In this document: one piece after another, positions 35,747 through 45,826 of the stretch | Numbering within the stretch: the first letter of the stretch is position 1 | Layout: the number at the start of each line of letters is the position of its first letter | NCBI GenBank assembly: GCA_943331005.2 | Contig: CALQJX020000020.1 | Coordinates: 10,867 to 74,866, forward strand | DNA: 64,000 nt | From: Bordetella parapertussis | GTDB lineage: Bacteria > Bacteroidota > Bacteroidia > Chitinophagales > Chitinophagaceae | Reading direction: 5' to 3' | The notes under the pieces: model-generated | The model's input: the letters and a program-made list of their open reading frames with translations, nothing else | The model's database searches: none | What the model was told of the DNA's origin: nothing | Position numbers and translations under genes: made by a program

Positions 35747-36151
35747 ATGAACAAAATATACGCCCTGTTAGTTGTATCGATTCTGGCTCTTACCGGTTGC
35801 GAACACGATAAGTTTACCCCTATAGGAGGAAAGGGTGGTGCCGCATCAATTGTGGTTTACCCGCAGCATCATGGGGTTACTGCCTCTCTGGATAGCGTTA
35901 CTGTTTATATTAAGTACAATACACTCGATGCTCCTGCAGATGGTAAATACGATGACTCTGCTGCATGTACGTACATCAATTCTATGCCTTCATGCACTTT
36001 CTCTGCATTGTGGAATGGCAATTATTACATCTACGCAAAGGGCTACGACTATGCCCTGCCTGGTAAGATCAGGGGCGGACTTCCTTATACTATTAAGGCG
36101 CAGCAGTCTTATAATTTCAACTTGCCTCTGGGCGAAGAAAGCGGCTACTAA
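35747..36151 (+). CDS. Small lipoprotein, last gene of the MbnP/MbnH operon
   Basis: 135 residues from ATG 35747; an earlier start overlapping the peroxidase gene is less likely because the lipobox (ALTGC) lies near this Met. The mature part is a single beta-sandwich-like domain: ASIVVYPQHHGVTASLDSVTVYIKYNT, CTYINSMPSCTFSALWNGNYYIYAKGYDY, IKAQQSYNFNLPLGEESGY. It has a His pair (QHHG) and two cysteines. It resembles carboxypeptidase-regulatory-like or transthyretin-like accessory lipoproteins. No named family. The role is inferred from operon context only. Confidence 0.72.
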   Translation: MNKIYALLVVSILALTGCEHDKFTPIGGKGGAASIVVYPQHHGVTASLDSVTVYIKYNTLDAPADGKYDDSAACTYINSMPSCTFSALWNGNYYIYAKGYDYALPGKIRGGLPYTIKAQQSYNFNLPLGEESGY

Positions 36152-36170
36152 GTACGCATTTTAGCAGGCA

Positions 36171-36203
36171 TTTGCTGTTTTTCAGGCATTTATATTATCT
36201 TTC
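36171..36203 (+). promoter_or_regulatory. Promoter of the sugar importer-kinase operon
   Basis: TTTG at 36171-36174 and TATCTTTC at 36196-36203 are separated by 21 nt, matching the -33/-7 consensus at 11 of 12 defined positions or close to it (final C for G). The MFS gene starts at 36221. Confidence 0.55.
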
Positions 36204-36220
36204 CCTGAAAACAGGCACAC

Positions 36221-37885
36221 ATGAGTGATACTCAAAGATCCATGTCGGGCAAGGCCGGTTCGGGCGCATTGTCTATACTGGTTACCGTATTCTTTTTCTG
36301 GGGTTTTATTGCCGCTGGCAACGGGGTATTTATCCCTTTCTGCAAGCACTATTTTCATTTAGATCAGTTTCAGTCGCAGCTGATAGACTTTGCTTTTTAT
36401 CTGGCTTACTATCTGGGAGCCCTCATGCTGTATGTAATAGCATCGGTATTTGGCAAAGATGTTATTGCCCGCTGGGGCTATAAGAACAGTATCGTTTATG
36501 GTTTGCTGTTCTCTGCCATTGGTGCTGTTATCATGATCCTTGCTGTCAATGCAAATACCTTCCCGGGCATGCTGGCAGGGCTTTTTGCTGTAGCGCTTGG
36601 TTTCTCATTACAGCAAACTGCAGCCAACCCATTTGCTGCCTTGCTGGGCCCTCCCGAAACAGGCGCGCACCGCATCACACTTGGTGGTGGTATCAATTCT
36701 TTCGGTACAGCCATCGGGCCAATCATAGTAGCATTGGCTTTGTTTGGTACCACTATTGCCAAAGACGAACAGATCAATTCACTCGGACTCGATAAGGTTA
36801 CTATTCTATATGCTTGTGTAGGTGCACTTTTTGTTATCGCTGCAGGTTTGTTCTTTTTCTCTAAGAAACTGCCTGCCGGTCAGTACGAAACAGAAACTGA
36901 ACGTTCGCCCAAAGCCTTGATCACCCTGGGCATCATGACCTTCTTTCTGGTAACTGTGTTTGTTCCTGTTTTTAGGAGCTACATGGTAACAACCACAGAC
37001 CCTGCAGCGCTGGCAGCATTGGATACCGAACGGTTTATGTGGCTGCTGTCTGGGCTTGCACTCATATTTGGTACTCTTTTACTCTCGCTGGTTAGTGCTC
37101 GTCGCAAACCCGAAGGTTGGGGTGCTATGCAGTATCCGCAGCTTATTCTGGGTATGTTGGCCATCTTCACCTATGTTGGGGTAGAGGTTACTATTCAGAG
37201 CAATCTGGGTGAGCTACTCAAGCAGCCCGATTTCGGAGCATACACCTCTTCTCAGGTAGCACCTTTCATTTCCATATACTGGGGTAGTCTCATGGTGGGT
37301 CGCTGGACAGGCTCTATCAAAATATTTGAGCCATCTGCTTCTATGCGCAACTTGCTGCTTTTCCTGGTACCTATAGTTGCATTCGGTGTCGTGTTGGGGG
37401 TAAACTCCATTGCTCAGAACGATGTGTCGCCTTTCTATTGGTACATTTCCTGCATCCTCATTCAGGTTATTGCTTTTTATGCCACACAAGACAAGCCTGC
37501 CAAAACACTGATGGTGTTTTCTCTGCTGGGTGCTGCCTTTATGCTGGTTGGTATCTTCACTACCGGTAAGGTAGCTACCTATGCCTTCCTTAGCGGTGGT
37601 CTTTTCTGCTCCATTATGTGGCCATGTATTTTTGTATTGGCTATAGCAGGTCTTGGTAAGTACACTTCTCAGGGCTCAGCATTCCTCATCATGATGATAT
37701 TGGGAGGTGCCATTATACCACCTATACAGGGCAAGCTGGCCGACATAAAAGCAATTGGTATTCATCAGTCATATTGGGTGCCTGCTATTGGTTTTGCTTA
37801 TCTGGCCTGGTTCGCTTTTGCAGTGCGCCGCATCTTACAAAAACAAGGAATAGACTATGACGCAAGCATTGGCGCTGGGCATTGA
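36221..37885 (+). CDS. MFS sugar transporter (FucP/GluP-like)
   Basis: 554 residues, about twelve to fourteen membrane helices. The start [26 protein letters not shown] and the Q-rich [42 protein letters not shown] are the signature of glucose/galactose/fucose proton symporters. A central loop ([14 protein letters not shown]) is of the usual kind. The overlapping ROK kinase gene (29 nt) implies uptake followed directly by phosphorylation. The likely substrate is glucose or another hexose. Confidence 0.92.
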   Translation: MSDTQRSMSGKAGSGALSILVTVFFFWGFIAAGNGVFIPFCKHYFHLDQFQSQLIDFAFYLAYYLGALMLYVIASVFGKDVIARWGYKNSIVYGLLFSAIGAVIMILAVNANTFPGMLAGLFAVALGFSLQQTAANPFAALLGPPETGAHRITLGGGINSFGTAIGPIIVALALFGTTIAKDEQINSLGLDKVTILYACVGALFVIAAGLFFFSKKLPAGQYETETERSPKALITLGIMTFFLVTVFVPVFRSYMVTTTDPAALAALDTERFMWLLSGLALIFGTLLLSLVSARRKPEGWGAMQYPQLILGMLAIFTYVGVEVTIQSNLGELLKQPDFGAYTSSQVAPFISIYWGSLMVGRWTGSIKIFEPSASMRNLLLFLVPIVAFGVVLGVNSIAQNDVSPFYWYISCILIQVIAFYATQDKPAKTLMVFSLLGAAFMLVGIFTTGKVATYAFLSGGLFCSIMWPCIFVLAIAGLGKYTSQGSAFLIMMILGGAIIPPIQGKLADIKAIGIHQSYWVPAIGFAYLAWFAFAVRRILQKQGIDYDASIGAGH

Positions 37886-38801
37886 TATTGGAGGAACAAA
37901 TACTGCTTTCGGCTTAGTGACAAGGACAGGCGAGATAGTAGCCAAAGCCACTATGCCTACGATCGGACACGATTCTTTGAAGGATTACATTGCAGCACTC
38001 AGAAGCAATTTATTGCCCATGCTCAATAATGTGGGCATAAAGAACATACAAGGTGCCGGCATCGGTGCGCCCAATGGCAACTACTATACCGGAGAGATCT
38101 TATTTGCGCCCAATCTGCCCTGGAAGGGTAGGGCAATCCCGCTGGTTAAGATGCTGGAAGAAGCATTAGGGCTGAAGTGCACGCTTACCAACGATGCAAA
38201 TGCTGCTGCTCTTGGCGAAATGATTTATGGATCAGCCCGTGGTATCAACGATTTTGTGGTAGTAACCCTGGGTACAGGTGTGGGTAGTGGTTTTGTAGCT
38301 AATGGTAAATTACTCTATGGTCATGATGGTTTTGCAGGAGAGCTGGGGCATATGATAGCTGTAAGAGATGGTCGTATGTGTGGTTGTGGCCGCCGTGGAT
38401 GCCTGGAGGCCTATTGCTCTGCTACAGGCATAGTTCACACTGCCGAGGAGTGGCTGGCCGAGCGAATTGATGAATCTTTGCTACGAAATGTAGAAGGCAA
38501 ACTAACGGCCCGGGCAATAAACGATGCGGCTCTGAAAGGCGATAAACTGGCATTGGCGCTTTTTGAATATACCGGTAAGATCCTGGGGCAGACTCTTGCC
38601 GATATGGTGGTTATTACCTCGCCCCAAGCAATTATATTCTTTGGCGGATTGGCTCGTGCAGGAGATTTGTTATTATTACCTGTACGTAAATACATGGAAG
38701 AGAATATGCTGAATATATTTAAGGACAAAGTGGCTCTGATTCAGTCTGCATTGCCCGATGCCGATGCCGCCATATTAGGCGCTAGTGCATTGGTCTGGTG
38801 A
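37857..38801 (+). CDS. ROK-family sugar kinase, glucokinase-like
   Basis: 314 residues. The N-terminal ATP phosphate loop is [14 protein letters not shown]. The catalytic Asp is in [42 protein letters not shown] and the ROK zinc motif with [14 protein letters not shown] follow, so all zinc ligands are present. C-terminal [17 protein letters not shown] is the adenosine site. It phosphorylates glucose or a related hexose with ATP. There is no N-terminal helix-turn-helix, so it is a kinase and not a ROK repressor. The 29-nt overlap with the transporter gene gives coupled expression. Confidence 0.92.
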   Translation: MTQALALGIDIGGTNTAFGLVTRTGEIVAKATMPTIGHDSLKDYIAALRSNLLPMLNNVGIKNIQGAGIGAPNGNYYTGEILFAPNLPWKGRAIPLVKMLEEALGLKCTLTNDANAAALGEMIYGSARGINDFVVVTLGTGVGSGFVANGKLLYGHDGFAGELGHMIAVRDGRMCGCGRRGCLEAYCSATGIVHTAEEWLAERIDESLLRNVEGKLTARAINDAALKGDKLALALFEYTGKILGQTLADMVVITSPQAIIFFGGLARAGDLLLLPVRKYMEENMLNIFKDKVALIQSALPDADAAILGASALVW

Positions 38802-38832
38802 TAAATACCACTCAATGATAAAAAATGAAAAT

Positions 38833-38851
38833 GGCTCAGTATCACTGAGCC
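38833..38851. terminator. Hairpin between convergent kinase and glycosyltransferase genes
   Basis: GGCTCAGT-ATC-ACTGAGCC, an 8-bp perfect stem with a 3-nt loop, flanked by an A-rich left side and TTT on the right. It lies 32 bp after the kinase stop and 18 bp before the convergent glycosyltransferase stop. Confidence 0.7.
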
Positions 38852-38868
38852 GTTTCTGTATGATTACA

Positions 38869-40110
38869 TTATTTCTTGCCTGTCATATCCTTTATATGTC
38901 CCAGATACCTGTTGGCAAGTACCTCTCTGTCAAAATTCTGTTGTGCATATCTGTAGCCACTTTCGCCCTCGCGCTTCAGTCTGTCAGGGTCGTTCAGATA
39001 CTCACGAATGATACGGTTGTATTCCGAAGCATTTTCAGGTTCTACATATACTCCCGCGCCTGCATCCTCCACCAGCTCTCTCGATACGCCATCTATGGCC
39101 ATGAGAACAGGTTTTTTGCAAGACATGTAGTCAAATGTTTTATTGGAGTATACTGTCTTGAAAGTATCCACTCTCTTCAGTACAGATGCGCCCATTTCAG
39201 ATGCCAGTATATACCTGAATACCTCTGCCTTAGGCACCGAATCCAGAAAACGTACATTGGTCAGATTTCTTTCTTTGGCCATCTTCATTACGCGTTCTTT
39301 CTCCATGCCCTGGCCTATCAGCAGGAACAATACATTCGTATCTGCGAGTGCTTCGCCTGCGTCCAGCAGCTGCGCCAGGTGGTTTGCTACACCATGTGCA
39401 CCTACATAGGTAATTACAAAGCGTCCTTCCAGATCATGTTGTTTGCGGAATGCCGTAGCATCAAAGTCGCGTAGCAATTTCTCCGACAAGCTAAAATCGG
39501 CTGCATTCGATATCTGGACCAGTTTCTTTTCGGCTATGCCTTTTTTATCGCGTAGCGCATTGTAGAATGCCGGAGTAAGTACATTGATGAGTGTAGCTTT
39601 TCGGTAAATAAATGCCTCTACCCAATAGGCCAGCTTTATGATCATTTTATTGGTAAGCACACCGGTGTCTATCGCCGATTCCGGCCATAGGTCTCGCACC
39701 TCAAACACAAATGGCATCCTTCTGAATATTGATACTAGATACCCGGTTATACCGACGAACAGGGGAGGAGAGGTAACTATCACCACATCAAACTTACCCT
39801 TGGTTTTGAAAAGTCCGGCATAGAGTGCAGAGAACATAAAGGAGAAGTAGCCCCACAGCCGGCCCATAAAACTCTTGTTGTATGACTCTGATACATGGCA
39901 CCGCAAAACATGTACAGCTCCCTGTTCTTTTCTTACATAATATTTGCCCTTGTATTCCGGGCGTTTCTCATGTCCGTTATAGTGCATCATCCCGCCCAGC
40001 ACGGTTACTGTATGTCCCTGGTCGGTCCATATTCTGGTAAATTCATTCCATCTCGATCCTCCCGGGTCATCTTCTTCCAGAAAGTATTGGTGGATAAGTA
40101 GTATGTTCAT
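38869..40110 (-). CDS. Glycosyltransferase family 4 (WbuB-like)
   Basis: 413 residues. The N-terminal GT-B domain has LLIHQYFLEEDDPGGSRWNEFTRIW and VVIVTSPPLFVGITGYLVS. The linker has FVFEVRDLWPESAIDTG, the acceptor motif of WbuB-type transferases. The C-terminal donor domain has FVITYVGAHGVANHLAQLLDAGEAL and ADFSLSEKLL. The expected E-x7-E donor region appears as GASVLKRVDTFKTVYSNKTFDYMSCKKPVLMAI. It probably builds a surface polysaccharide with the neighbouring heparinase-like and nucleotide-sugar genes. It is the 3'-most gene of the cluster, 32 bp downstream of the heparinase-like gene. Confidence 0.92.
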   Translation of the reverse strand: MNILLIHQYFLEEDDPGGSRWNEFTRIWTDQGHTVTVLGGMMHYNGHEKRPEYKGKYYVRKEQGAVHVLRCHVSESYNKSFMGRLWGYFSFMFSALYAGLFKTKGKFDVVIVTSPPLFVGITGYLVSIFRRMPFVFEVRDLWPESAIDTGVLTNKMIIKLAYWVEAFIYRKATLINVLTPAFYNALRDKKGIAEKKLVQISNAADFSLSEKLLRDFDATAFRKQHDLEGRFVITYVGAHGVANHLAQLLDAGEALADTNVLFLLIGQGMEKERVMKMAKERNLTNVRFLDSVPKAEVFRYILASEMGASVLKRVDTFKTVYSNKTFDYMSCKKPVLMAIDGVSRELVEDAGAGVYVEPENASEYNRIIREYLNDPDRLKREGESGYRYAQQNFDREVLANRYLGHIKDMTGKK

Positions 40111-40142
40111 CTGAGTGGTAAAAATAATAGTTATTTCCGGTG

Positions 40143-42032
40143 TTACTCTACAGTAATACGGGTATGTATCGTTCTGCCGGTTGTGTTGAAACTCACTTCA
40201 TTGGTCTGTTCTTTCTGTCCGTAAAGCGATGATGCCCAGCCGGTCGTACTTTCAGGTGCTATGTTAGTTTTATCGGGCATAGCGGCAATGATATTTATCT
40301 GTTTGCTGTTGTCTTTGGCTATATGCCAGCGCTGTACCATTTCCGGTTGTTCCGGTGCATTCAGTATCGTATCTGTCACCAGCCATTCAGGCTTGCCTTT
40401 TTGTTTCACTATATTACGGGTATGCAGTATGCCCGGCTGCAATTGTCCGAAAGCCTGAATAGTGCCGGTGAAGGTATAGCTGTTGCTGTCTTCTGTTATA
40501 CGGGCTTCCCTGCATTGGGTCCAGTAATACCATATGAATCTACCGCCCTTCAGCATTTGGTCATTATTGCCCAGCATCACTGTGTTGTGAGATTGAGTGC
40601 CGCTGAAGTAGCGAATAGTAGCATCATCTGTATTGTATTTATAACTTCCGGCATCGGGTAGTATGTTCGCTCCGTTGTGCCAGATATCTATATGCAGATT
40701 ATCTGCCTGAGATGGTCTGTCCTTATAACCTCCGCACTTTATAAAGGTCAGGGTGTCTTCTTCTCTTATCAGGTAGTAGCCACCATTGTCAAATGAATGT
40801 GTGCCGTTGGCAGGTTGCCAATTATCAGTTATTGGCTTGTCTATGCCGTACCAGTTGTGGTCCTCGTAGCTGGTTTCTATGCCGCAGCTCATGCCCAGCG
40901 CACTTGCCAGCGCCTGCAACTGTGGCCTGTAGTCGCGGTAGTGTGTGCTGCTCAGCCCAAAGAATAGTGCGCCATCGTTGGCGCCATAGTTGGGTAGCCA
41001 GCCATTATTGCTGGCCATACAGGTACGCAGGAAAATTACAGATTTTCTTGCTCTGTCATAAACCAAATTGCTAAAATGCTCACCGTTCTTTTCAGAAAGC
41101 ACTATACCCCATGTAAGTAACTGCACTACTATGCGGTGATAGTTCATGGAGTATTGCAGAAAGGTGCCATCATCATAGATCTGGTAAGCGATCTCTTCTT
41201 CAAACCATTCTTTGCCTTTGTGTTTCCACATAGCCGCTCCCGGCATTGTAGGGAAGAAAAGCCCACCCAGATAAAGTGTCAGTGTTTCAGTTATGGCGTG
41301 GTTGTTGCGCACGGCAATGCGCGAAAAATCAATGTTGTTATAAATATGATGCAGATGCCAGTATATGACGTGCTGCATTTCTTTGAAAACCGCTTCGCTG
41401 AGATGGGGGGAATTGCTGTAAAAATGAAGCGCAAATATCCAGTTAAGTACCCTCAGCGACATTTCCTGACTGCACCGGTAATTAGGGCCACAGTTTACAG
41501 GGTTGCTATTTATCCACGATCTTATGTCTCCGAAGACCATAGCTGCATGGTCTTCATTGAAGTGATGATCGTACCTGATTATATCATACAAATAAGAGAA
41601 TCTGGATCGCTCCCATACATATTTGATATCTCCTGCTTCTTTAGAGTAGTCTGGAATTTCTGTCCAGTGTTTCTGTGCATCATATACATAGCCGGAATCC
41701 GGATTGGTTACCCAATTGCTGTTGCTGCCCGGGGCAGATAGTATGCTGCTGAATAGTATTAGTCGGCCTTCCTTTAATTGTTGCAATCGCTCATTTAAGG
41801 CAGGGGAGGGAGTAGAAACTACTTTTATATTTGTCCTCTTATCAAAAAAGAAGCTTACTTGTTTTGTCTGCCATTGTTGCAGCGTTATATGCTGTGCGAA
41901 TGCAGGATTGGTCGGGAATCTGTTTTTCAGAAATCCTGATCTGCGTAATATTTCATGTTTGGCACGGAACCCCACATAACGAGGTCCCATATTACGTACA
42001 AGATCGATGATCCTTTTAAGCTGTAATTTCAT
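40143..42032 (-). CDS. Heparinase II/III-like polysaccharide lyase family protein
   Basis: 629 residues. The N-terminal alpha-toroid contains YRCSQEMSLRVLNWIFALHFY, IAVRNNHAITETLTLYLGGLFFP and a Tyr-rich SMNYHRIVVQLLTW, with His and Tyr placed like the catalytic pair of heparinase II. The C-terminal beta-sandwich has GGYYLIREEDTLTFIKCGGYKDRPSQADNLHIDIWHNGANILPDAGSYKYN and SGTQSHNTVMLGNNDQM. No signal peptide is seen, unlike many secreted lyases, so it is probably cytoplasmic. Heparinase-like genes are common inside polysaccharide export clusters, where they may trim or edit the glycan. It follows the histidine kinase gene by 7 bp. Confidence 0.88.
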   Translation of the reverse strand: MKLQLKRIIDLVRNMGPRYVGFRAKHEILRRSGFLKNRFPTNPAFAQHITLQQWQTKQVSFFFDKRTNIKVVSTPSPALNERLQQLKEGRLILFSSILSAPGSNSNWVTNPDSGYVYDAQKHWTEIPDYSKEAGDIKYVWERSRFSYLYDIIRYDHHFNEDHAAMVFGDIRSWINSNPVNCGPNYRCSQEMSLRVLNWIFALHFYSNSPHLSEAVFKEMQHVIYWHLHHIYNNIDFSRIAVRNNHAITETLTLYLGGLFFPTMPGAAMWKHKGKEWFEEEIAYQIYDDGTFLQYSMNYHRIVVQLLTWGIVLSEKNGEHFSNLVYDRARKSVIFLRTCMASNNGWLPNYGANDGALFFGLSSTHYRDYRPQLQALASALGMSCGIETSYEDHNWYGIDKPITDNWQPANGTHSFDNGGYYLIREEDTLTFIKCGGYKDRPSQADNLHIDIWHNGANILPDAGSYKYNTDDATIRYFSGTQSHNTVMLGNNDQMLKGGRFIWYYWTQCREARITEDSNSYTFTGTIQAFGQLQPGILHTRNIVKQKGKPEWLVTDTILNAPEQPEMVQRWHIAKDNSKQINIIAAMPDKTNIAPESTTGWASSLYGQKEQTNEVSFNTTGRTIHTRITVE

Positions 42033-42039
42033 TTGATTC

Positions 42040-44661
42040 TCACAATGTTACTTTGAACTCACATCCTTCATTTGGCTTGCTCTTTAAGGATATACTTCCT
42101 CCGAAAGACTCTACCTGTGTTTTAGTAATATATAGTCCTATACCCTTGCTGTCATAGCCGGCATGGAATATCTCATTCAGTCTGAATATTTTGTGACCAT
42201 ATCTCTCCATATCAATACCCAGTCCGTTATCCTTTATTGTAAGTTGGATGCGTTCGCCAATTAACTCAGTGTTTATCTGAATCTCAGGCCGTATGCCCGG
42301 ACGATGATACTTCAAAGCATTGCTGATGAGGTTGTAAAGTATATTCTCAAGATAGATCCTGGGGTAGCGGATATTTACTACTTTAAGTTCATTAATTATA
42401 ACTGCTTTCTTTTCAAAGATGGTACTCTGTAACTGATTGCAGATCTCGTTGATGATAACAGTCATATCGCAGTCATCGCGGGGTATTTCCTTATTCAGTT
42501 TGATCTCTGTTATCTGCATCAGGGTCGATAAGCTGTCCATCAGCGATATGCTGCCCTCATGTATCATTAGGGCAGCCTCTTCTTCTGTAAATGGCAGTTT
42601 TGGTGCAGATGGGTTTTCTGCGTTTTTCTGTAACGTCAATAAGGTTTCTGCCAGCATTTTAATGCTGCCGGCTGGGCCTCTCAGATTATGGGCTATTATA
42701 TGGCTCAGATCTTCCAGTTGGTTGATCTTACTGATCAGATTTCGTTTTGTTATTTCCAGTTCAGCATTATTCTTATTTAGCTCTAAAAGCATGTCTTTTT
42801 TATCGGTTATATCCACAACCTGCGCTATGAAGAACTTCGGATCTCCTTTATTATCTCTTACCAGAGAAACGGTGAGTAGTATTTGTACTATTTTGTTGGT
42901 TCTTGATATGTATCGTTTTTCTATCCTATAGGAGTTGGTTTCTCCTTTCAGCATTTTTCTTACCAATGGAAGATCTGTATCTGCATCGTCAGGATGGGTG
43001 ATATCCCGGATGGTTATATCCTGCAACTCTTCTTTCGAGTAGCCGGTCATCTCACACAAAACAGTATTCACATCCAGCCATTTACCTTCCGTGTTCAGCA
43101 ATGCCATACCAATGCCCGATTCGTTGAACGCGCTGGCAAACATATCCATACTTGTACGCAGTTCTTGCTGGGCTCTTACTCTGTCTGTGATGTTGAGTCC
43201 ATAACCTATTCCATATTTATGGTTGCCATCTTTGTCAAAGACAGGGTACATATACCTCAGGTGGTACTCAGTTTCACCTTCCCTGTTTATCACTGCATCT
43301 TCCCACTCTATTTCTCTTTTTTCTTCTCTAGATCTGTCTATAATAGCTTTGCGGTATGCAGCTATTTTTGCCGGCTTATTGCGCAGATTACAGTAGTCTT
43401 CATCAGTTTTTCCGATAAGCCATTGTCTCAACTCTTCATTTTTTATTGCCATCGGGTTTATGAAGAGGTAACGATATTTGTTGTCATAAACAACAATATC
43501 AGCTCCTATAGAGTTGAGTATCTGTTCATAGAAATTACGCAGGTCGGCTAATTGTTGTCTTGTGTTTTTTTGTGTAGTTACATCTCTGAACTTCCAGATG
43601 CCACCCTTGTTGTCGGCGCCAAATAGTAATGGTACAAAATCTCTGCTCAGCGTTCTGCCACTCGTCATTTGCCACTCTTCGTTCAGTACTATCTGTTTCT
43701 TGTTTACTATTGCTACAGTTCTTTCATAAAAAGTATCCGGATCTGTATAGAAACGCTTTCTCATCTCTATACTATGTACCAGATCCATGCCCAGTAGAGA
43801 CTCCGGGATTTCTGTGATATTGAATATGTCACAGAACATCTGGTTGGCATAAATTATTTTGTTATTTTCATCTGTCAGTAATATGCCTTCATGCAAATTA
43901 TTGATCAGTTTAGAAAGCATTTGAGCAGTTGCAAAGTACTTTTCTTCAGCCAGTTTGCGTTCGTTGATATCTGTGTGTGTACCGGTGAATCTCAGTGGCG
44001 ATCCATACTCATCTCGGGCTGTTATTACTCCTCTGCTCAACACCCATCGGTAGTTGCCATCGCCACATTTGAAACGGAATTCTGAATGATAATGGCGTTC
44101 ATTTCCTTCGAAATAACTTATCCTGCTTTGTTGCACTGCTGCTATATCATCAGGATGAATAAGTGATACCCAGGTTGGTATATCTCCTATCTCTTCTCTG
44201 TTATAGCCGAATATATGGTGCCATTTTTCCGAGAAAGAGATACGTTGGTCTGGTACTATCACATCCCACATCCCATCCCCGGCAGCATCAAGTGCCAGTT
44301 TCCAGAAGTCTTCTGTTACCTGTTCAGCATCAACGCTTGAAATGTGTTCTATAACCAGAAATATTTTATCCTGCTCCGGATGTATGGGTAGTAACCTGAG
44401 TGTATAACTGGCAATTGTATTTCTTGTTATGATACTGTGTGGAGTAGTTATTCGCTTACTTTCACTAAGACATTTGTTTATACAGTTTGTATGGCTGGAT
44501 ACTATGGCTTCATTATTGACATCTTTCAAATACCGCTGATCTTCATCTCTGTTCCATATCTTAAGAATATGGTGATTCCCATCTAATTCCAGCACACGAC
44601 TCCCCACATGCAGCAGAGTGCTCACTATCTGTTCATGTTTATGTTGCTGTACGTTAGTCAT
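42040..44661 (-). CDS. Soluble multi-PAS sensor histidine kinase
   Basis: 873 residues with no membrane helix. About five PAS-type modules lie in tandem: a divergent one at 1-110, then ~115-240 (FSEKWHHIFGYNREEIG ... PAC), 245-365, 370-500 and 505-625. A coiled coil (LELNKNNAELEITKRNLISKINQLEDL) leads to the phosphoacceptor helix HIIAHNLRGPAGSIKML. A catalytic HATPase domain follows with YNLISNALKYH (N box), IKDNGLGIDMERYG (G1) and GIGLYITKTQVESFGG (G2). No receiver domain and no adjacent response regulator. It lies inside a polysaccharide operon, 7 bp before the heparinase-like gene and 12 bp after wecB. Confidence 0.93.
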   Translation of the reverse strand: MTNVQQHKHEQIVSTLLHVGSRVLELDGNHHILKIWNRDEDQRYLKDVNNEAIVSSHTNCINKCLSESKRITTPHSIITRNTIASYTLRLLPIHPEQDKIFLVIEHISSVDAEQVTEDFWKLALDAAGDGMWDVIVPDQRISFSEKWHHIFGYNREEIGDIPTWVSLIHPDDIAAVQQSRISYFEGNERHYHSEFRFKCGDGNYRWVLSRGVITARDEYGSPLRFTGTHTDINERKLAEEKYFATAQMLSKLINNLHEGILLTDENNKIIYANQMFCDIFNITEIPESLLGMDLVHSIEMRKRFYTDPDTFYERTVAIVNKKQIVLNEEWQMTSGRTLSRDFVPLLFGADNKGGIWKFRDVTTQKNTRQQLADLRNFYEQILNSIGADIVVYDNKYRYLFINPMAIKNEELRQWLIGKTDEDYCNLRNKPAKIAAYRKAIIDRSREEKREIEWEDAVINREGETEYHLRYMYPVFDKDGNHKYGIGYGLNITDRVRAQQELRTSMDMFASAFNESGIGMALLNTEGKWLDVNTVLCEMTGYSKEELQDITIRDITHPDDADTDLPLVRKMLKGETNSYRIEKRYISRTNKIVQILLTVSLVRDNKGDPKFFIAQVVDITDKKDMLLELNKNNAELEITKRNLISKINQLEDLSHIIAHNLRGPAGSIKMLAETLLTLQKNAENPSAPKLPFTEEEAALMIHEGSISLMDSLSTLMQITEIKLNKEIPRDDCDMTVIINEICNQLQSTIFEKKAVIINELKVVNIRYPRIYLENILYNLISNALKYHRPGIRPEIQINTELIGERIQLTIKDNGLGIDMERYGHKIFRLNEIFHAGYDSKGIGLYITKTQVESFGGSISLKSKPNEGCEFKVTL

Positions 44662-44673
44662 TAATAGGTTAGA

Positions 44674-45774
44674 TCAACGTACGCCAAATATATCAATTAT
44701 ATGTTTAACAATACGTTCTGCCGCAAGCCCGTCCCACATTTCAGGGATTCCTCCTTTTTTCCATTCTCCGGCAAATAGCTTTTTGAAAGCAGGGGCAATG
44801 TTTTGAGGGTTTGTGCCCAACAGTTCATTAGTACCGGTAGTGCATGTTTCCGGCCTTTCTGTGTTGTCGCGCAGGGTCATGCATGGCACGCTCATTACAG
44901 TGGTCTCTTCAGTTATTCCTCCGGAATCTGTTATAACTGCTCTTGCCTGCTGTACCAGATAGTTGAATTCCAGATAGGTCATTGGTTCTGCCATATGAAT
45001 GGTAGAAAGGTCTACTCCTATTGTTGCCAGCATTTTGGCTGTGCGGGGATGCACCGGGAATACTATAGGCATACCTTTCGCAGCATTCAGTATCTCACTT
45101 ATCAGTGCTTCCAGTTTGTCCTTATCATCTACATTGGCAGGGCGGTGCAGCGTCAGTACCAGATATTCTCCTGTTTTTAGTCCTGCAGTATCCCAGATTG
45201 CCGGTTTTATGAAACGTGGGATTTGTTTGTAAAGGGTATCAATCATGGTGTTGCCCACAAAGTAGATACGGTCTTCGCTTATGCCCGATTTTTTAAGATT
45301 GTTATTTGCAGTGACAGAGGTGGTGAAAAAATAGTCTGTTATAGCGTCTGTAACCAGCCTGTTTATTTCTTCCGGCATGGTCCAGTCTCCGCTTCTTATG
45401 CCACCTTCTACATGCGCTACTTTTATATTATTCATTTTTTTGGCAGCTATAGAGCATGCCATTGTAGAGGTTACATCGCCAACCACCACACAAAGGTCGC
45501 AGGGTTTTTCCATCAGCAGTTTCTCATAGCCAACCATTATTTTGCCTGTCTGTTCGGCCTGAGTGCCCGAACCTGCTTCCAGATTGTAATGTGGTGCAGG
45601 TATGTTGAGCTGCTCAAAAAAATCATGACTCATTTTTTTGTCATAGTGCTGCCCTGTATGCACCAGCCTGAAGTCTATACCAACACCTGCATTTTTTTGT
45701 TTGATGATGGCATCTATGATCGGTGCTATTTTGATGAAGTTGGGTCTTGCCCCTGCTATAATATCAATTAACAT
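44674..45774 (-). CDS. wecB: UDP-N-acetylglucosamine 2-epimerase (non-hydrolysing)
   Basis: 366 residues. It interconverts UDP-GlcNAc and UDP-ManNAc for surface polysaccharides. Landmarks are IIAGARPNFIKIAPIIDAI, VHTGQHYDKKMSHDFFEQL, VVVGDVTSTMACSIAAKKMNNIKVAHVEGGIRSGDWTMPEEINR, VLTLHRPANVDD, FPVHPRT and TDSGGITEETTVMSVPCMTLRDNTERPET. The catalytic Asp/Glu/His set is in place. Directly upstream is a bi-domain oxidoreductase gene and downstream a PAS kinase gene, all on the minus strand. Confidence 0.95.
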   Translation of the reverse strand: MLIDIIAGARPNFIKIAPIIDAIIKQKNAGVGIDFRLVHTGQHYDKKMSHDFFEQLNIPAPHYNLEAGSGTQAEQTGKIMVGYEKLLMEKPCDLCVVVGDVTSTMACSIAAKKMNNIKVAHVEGGIRSGDWTMPEEINRLVTDAITDYFFTTSVTANNNLKKSGISEDRIYFVGNTMIDTLYKQIPRFIKPAIWDTAGLKTGEYLVLTLHRPANVDDKDKLEALISEILNAAKGMPIVFPVHPRTAKMLATIGVDLSTIHMAEPMTYLEFNYLVQQARAVITDSGGITEETTVMSVPCMTLRDNTERPETCTTGTNELLGTNPQNIAPAFKKLFAGEWKKGGIPEMWDGLAAERIVKHIIDIFGVR

Positions 45775-45826
45775 TTTTGTGCTTTTGTATGTTGCGTATA
45801 TTTCTTATTTCTACTTACTATAAGTC

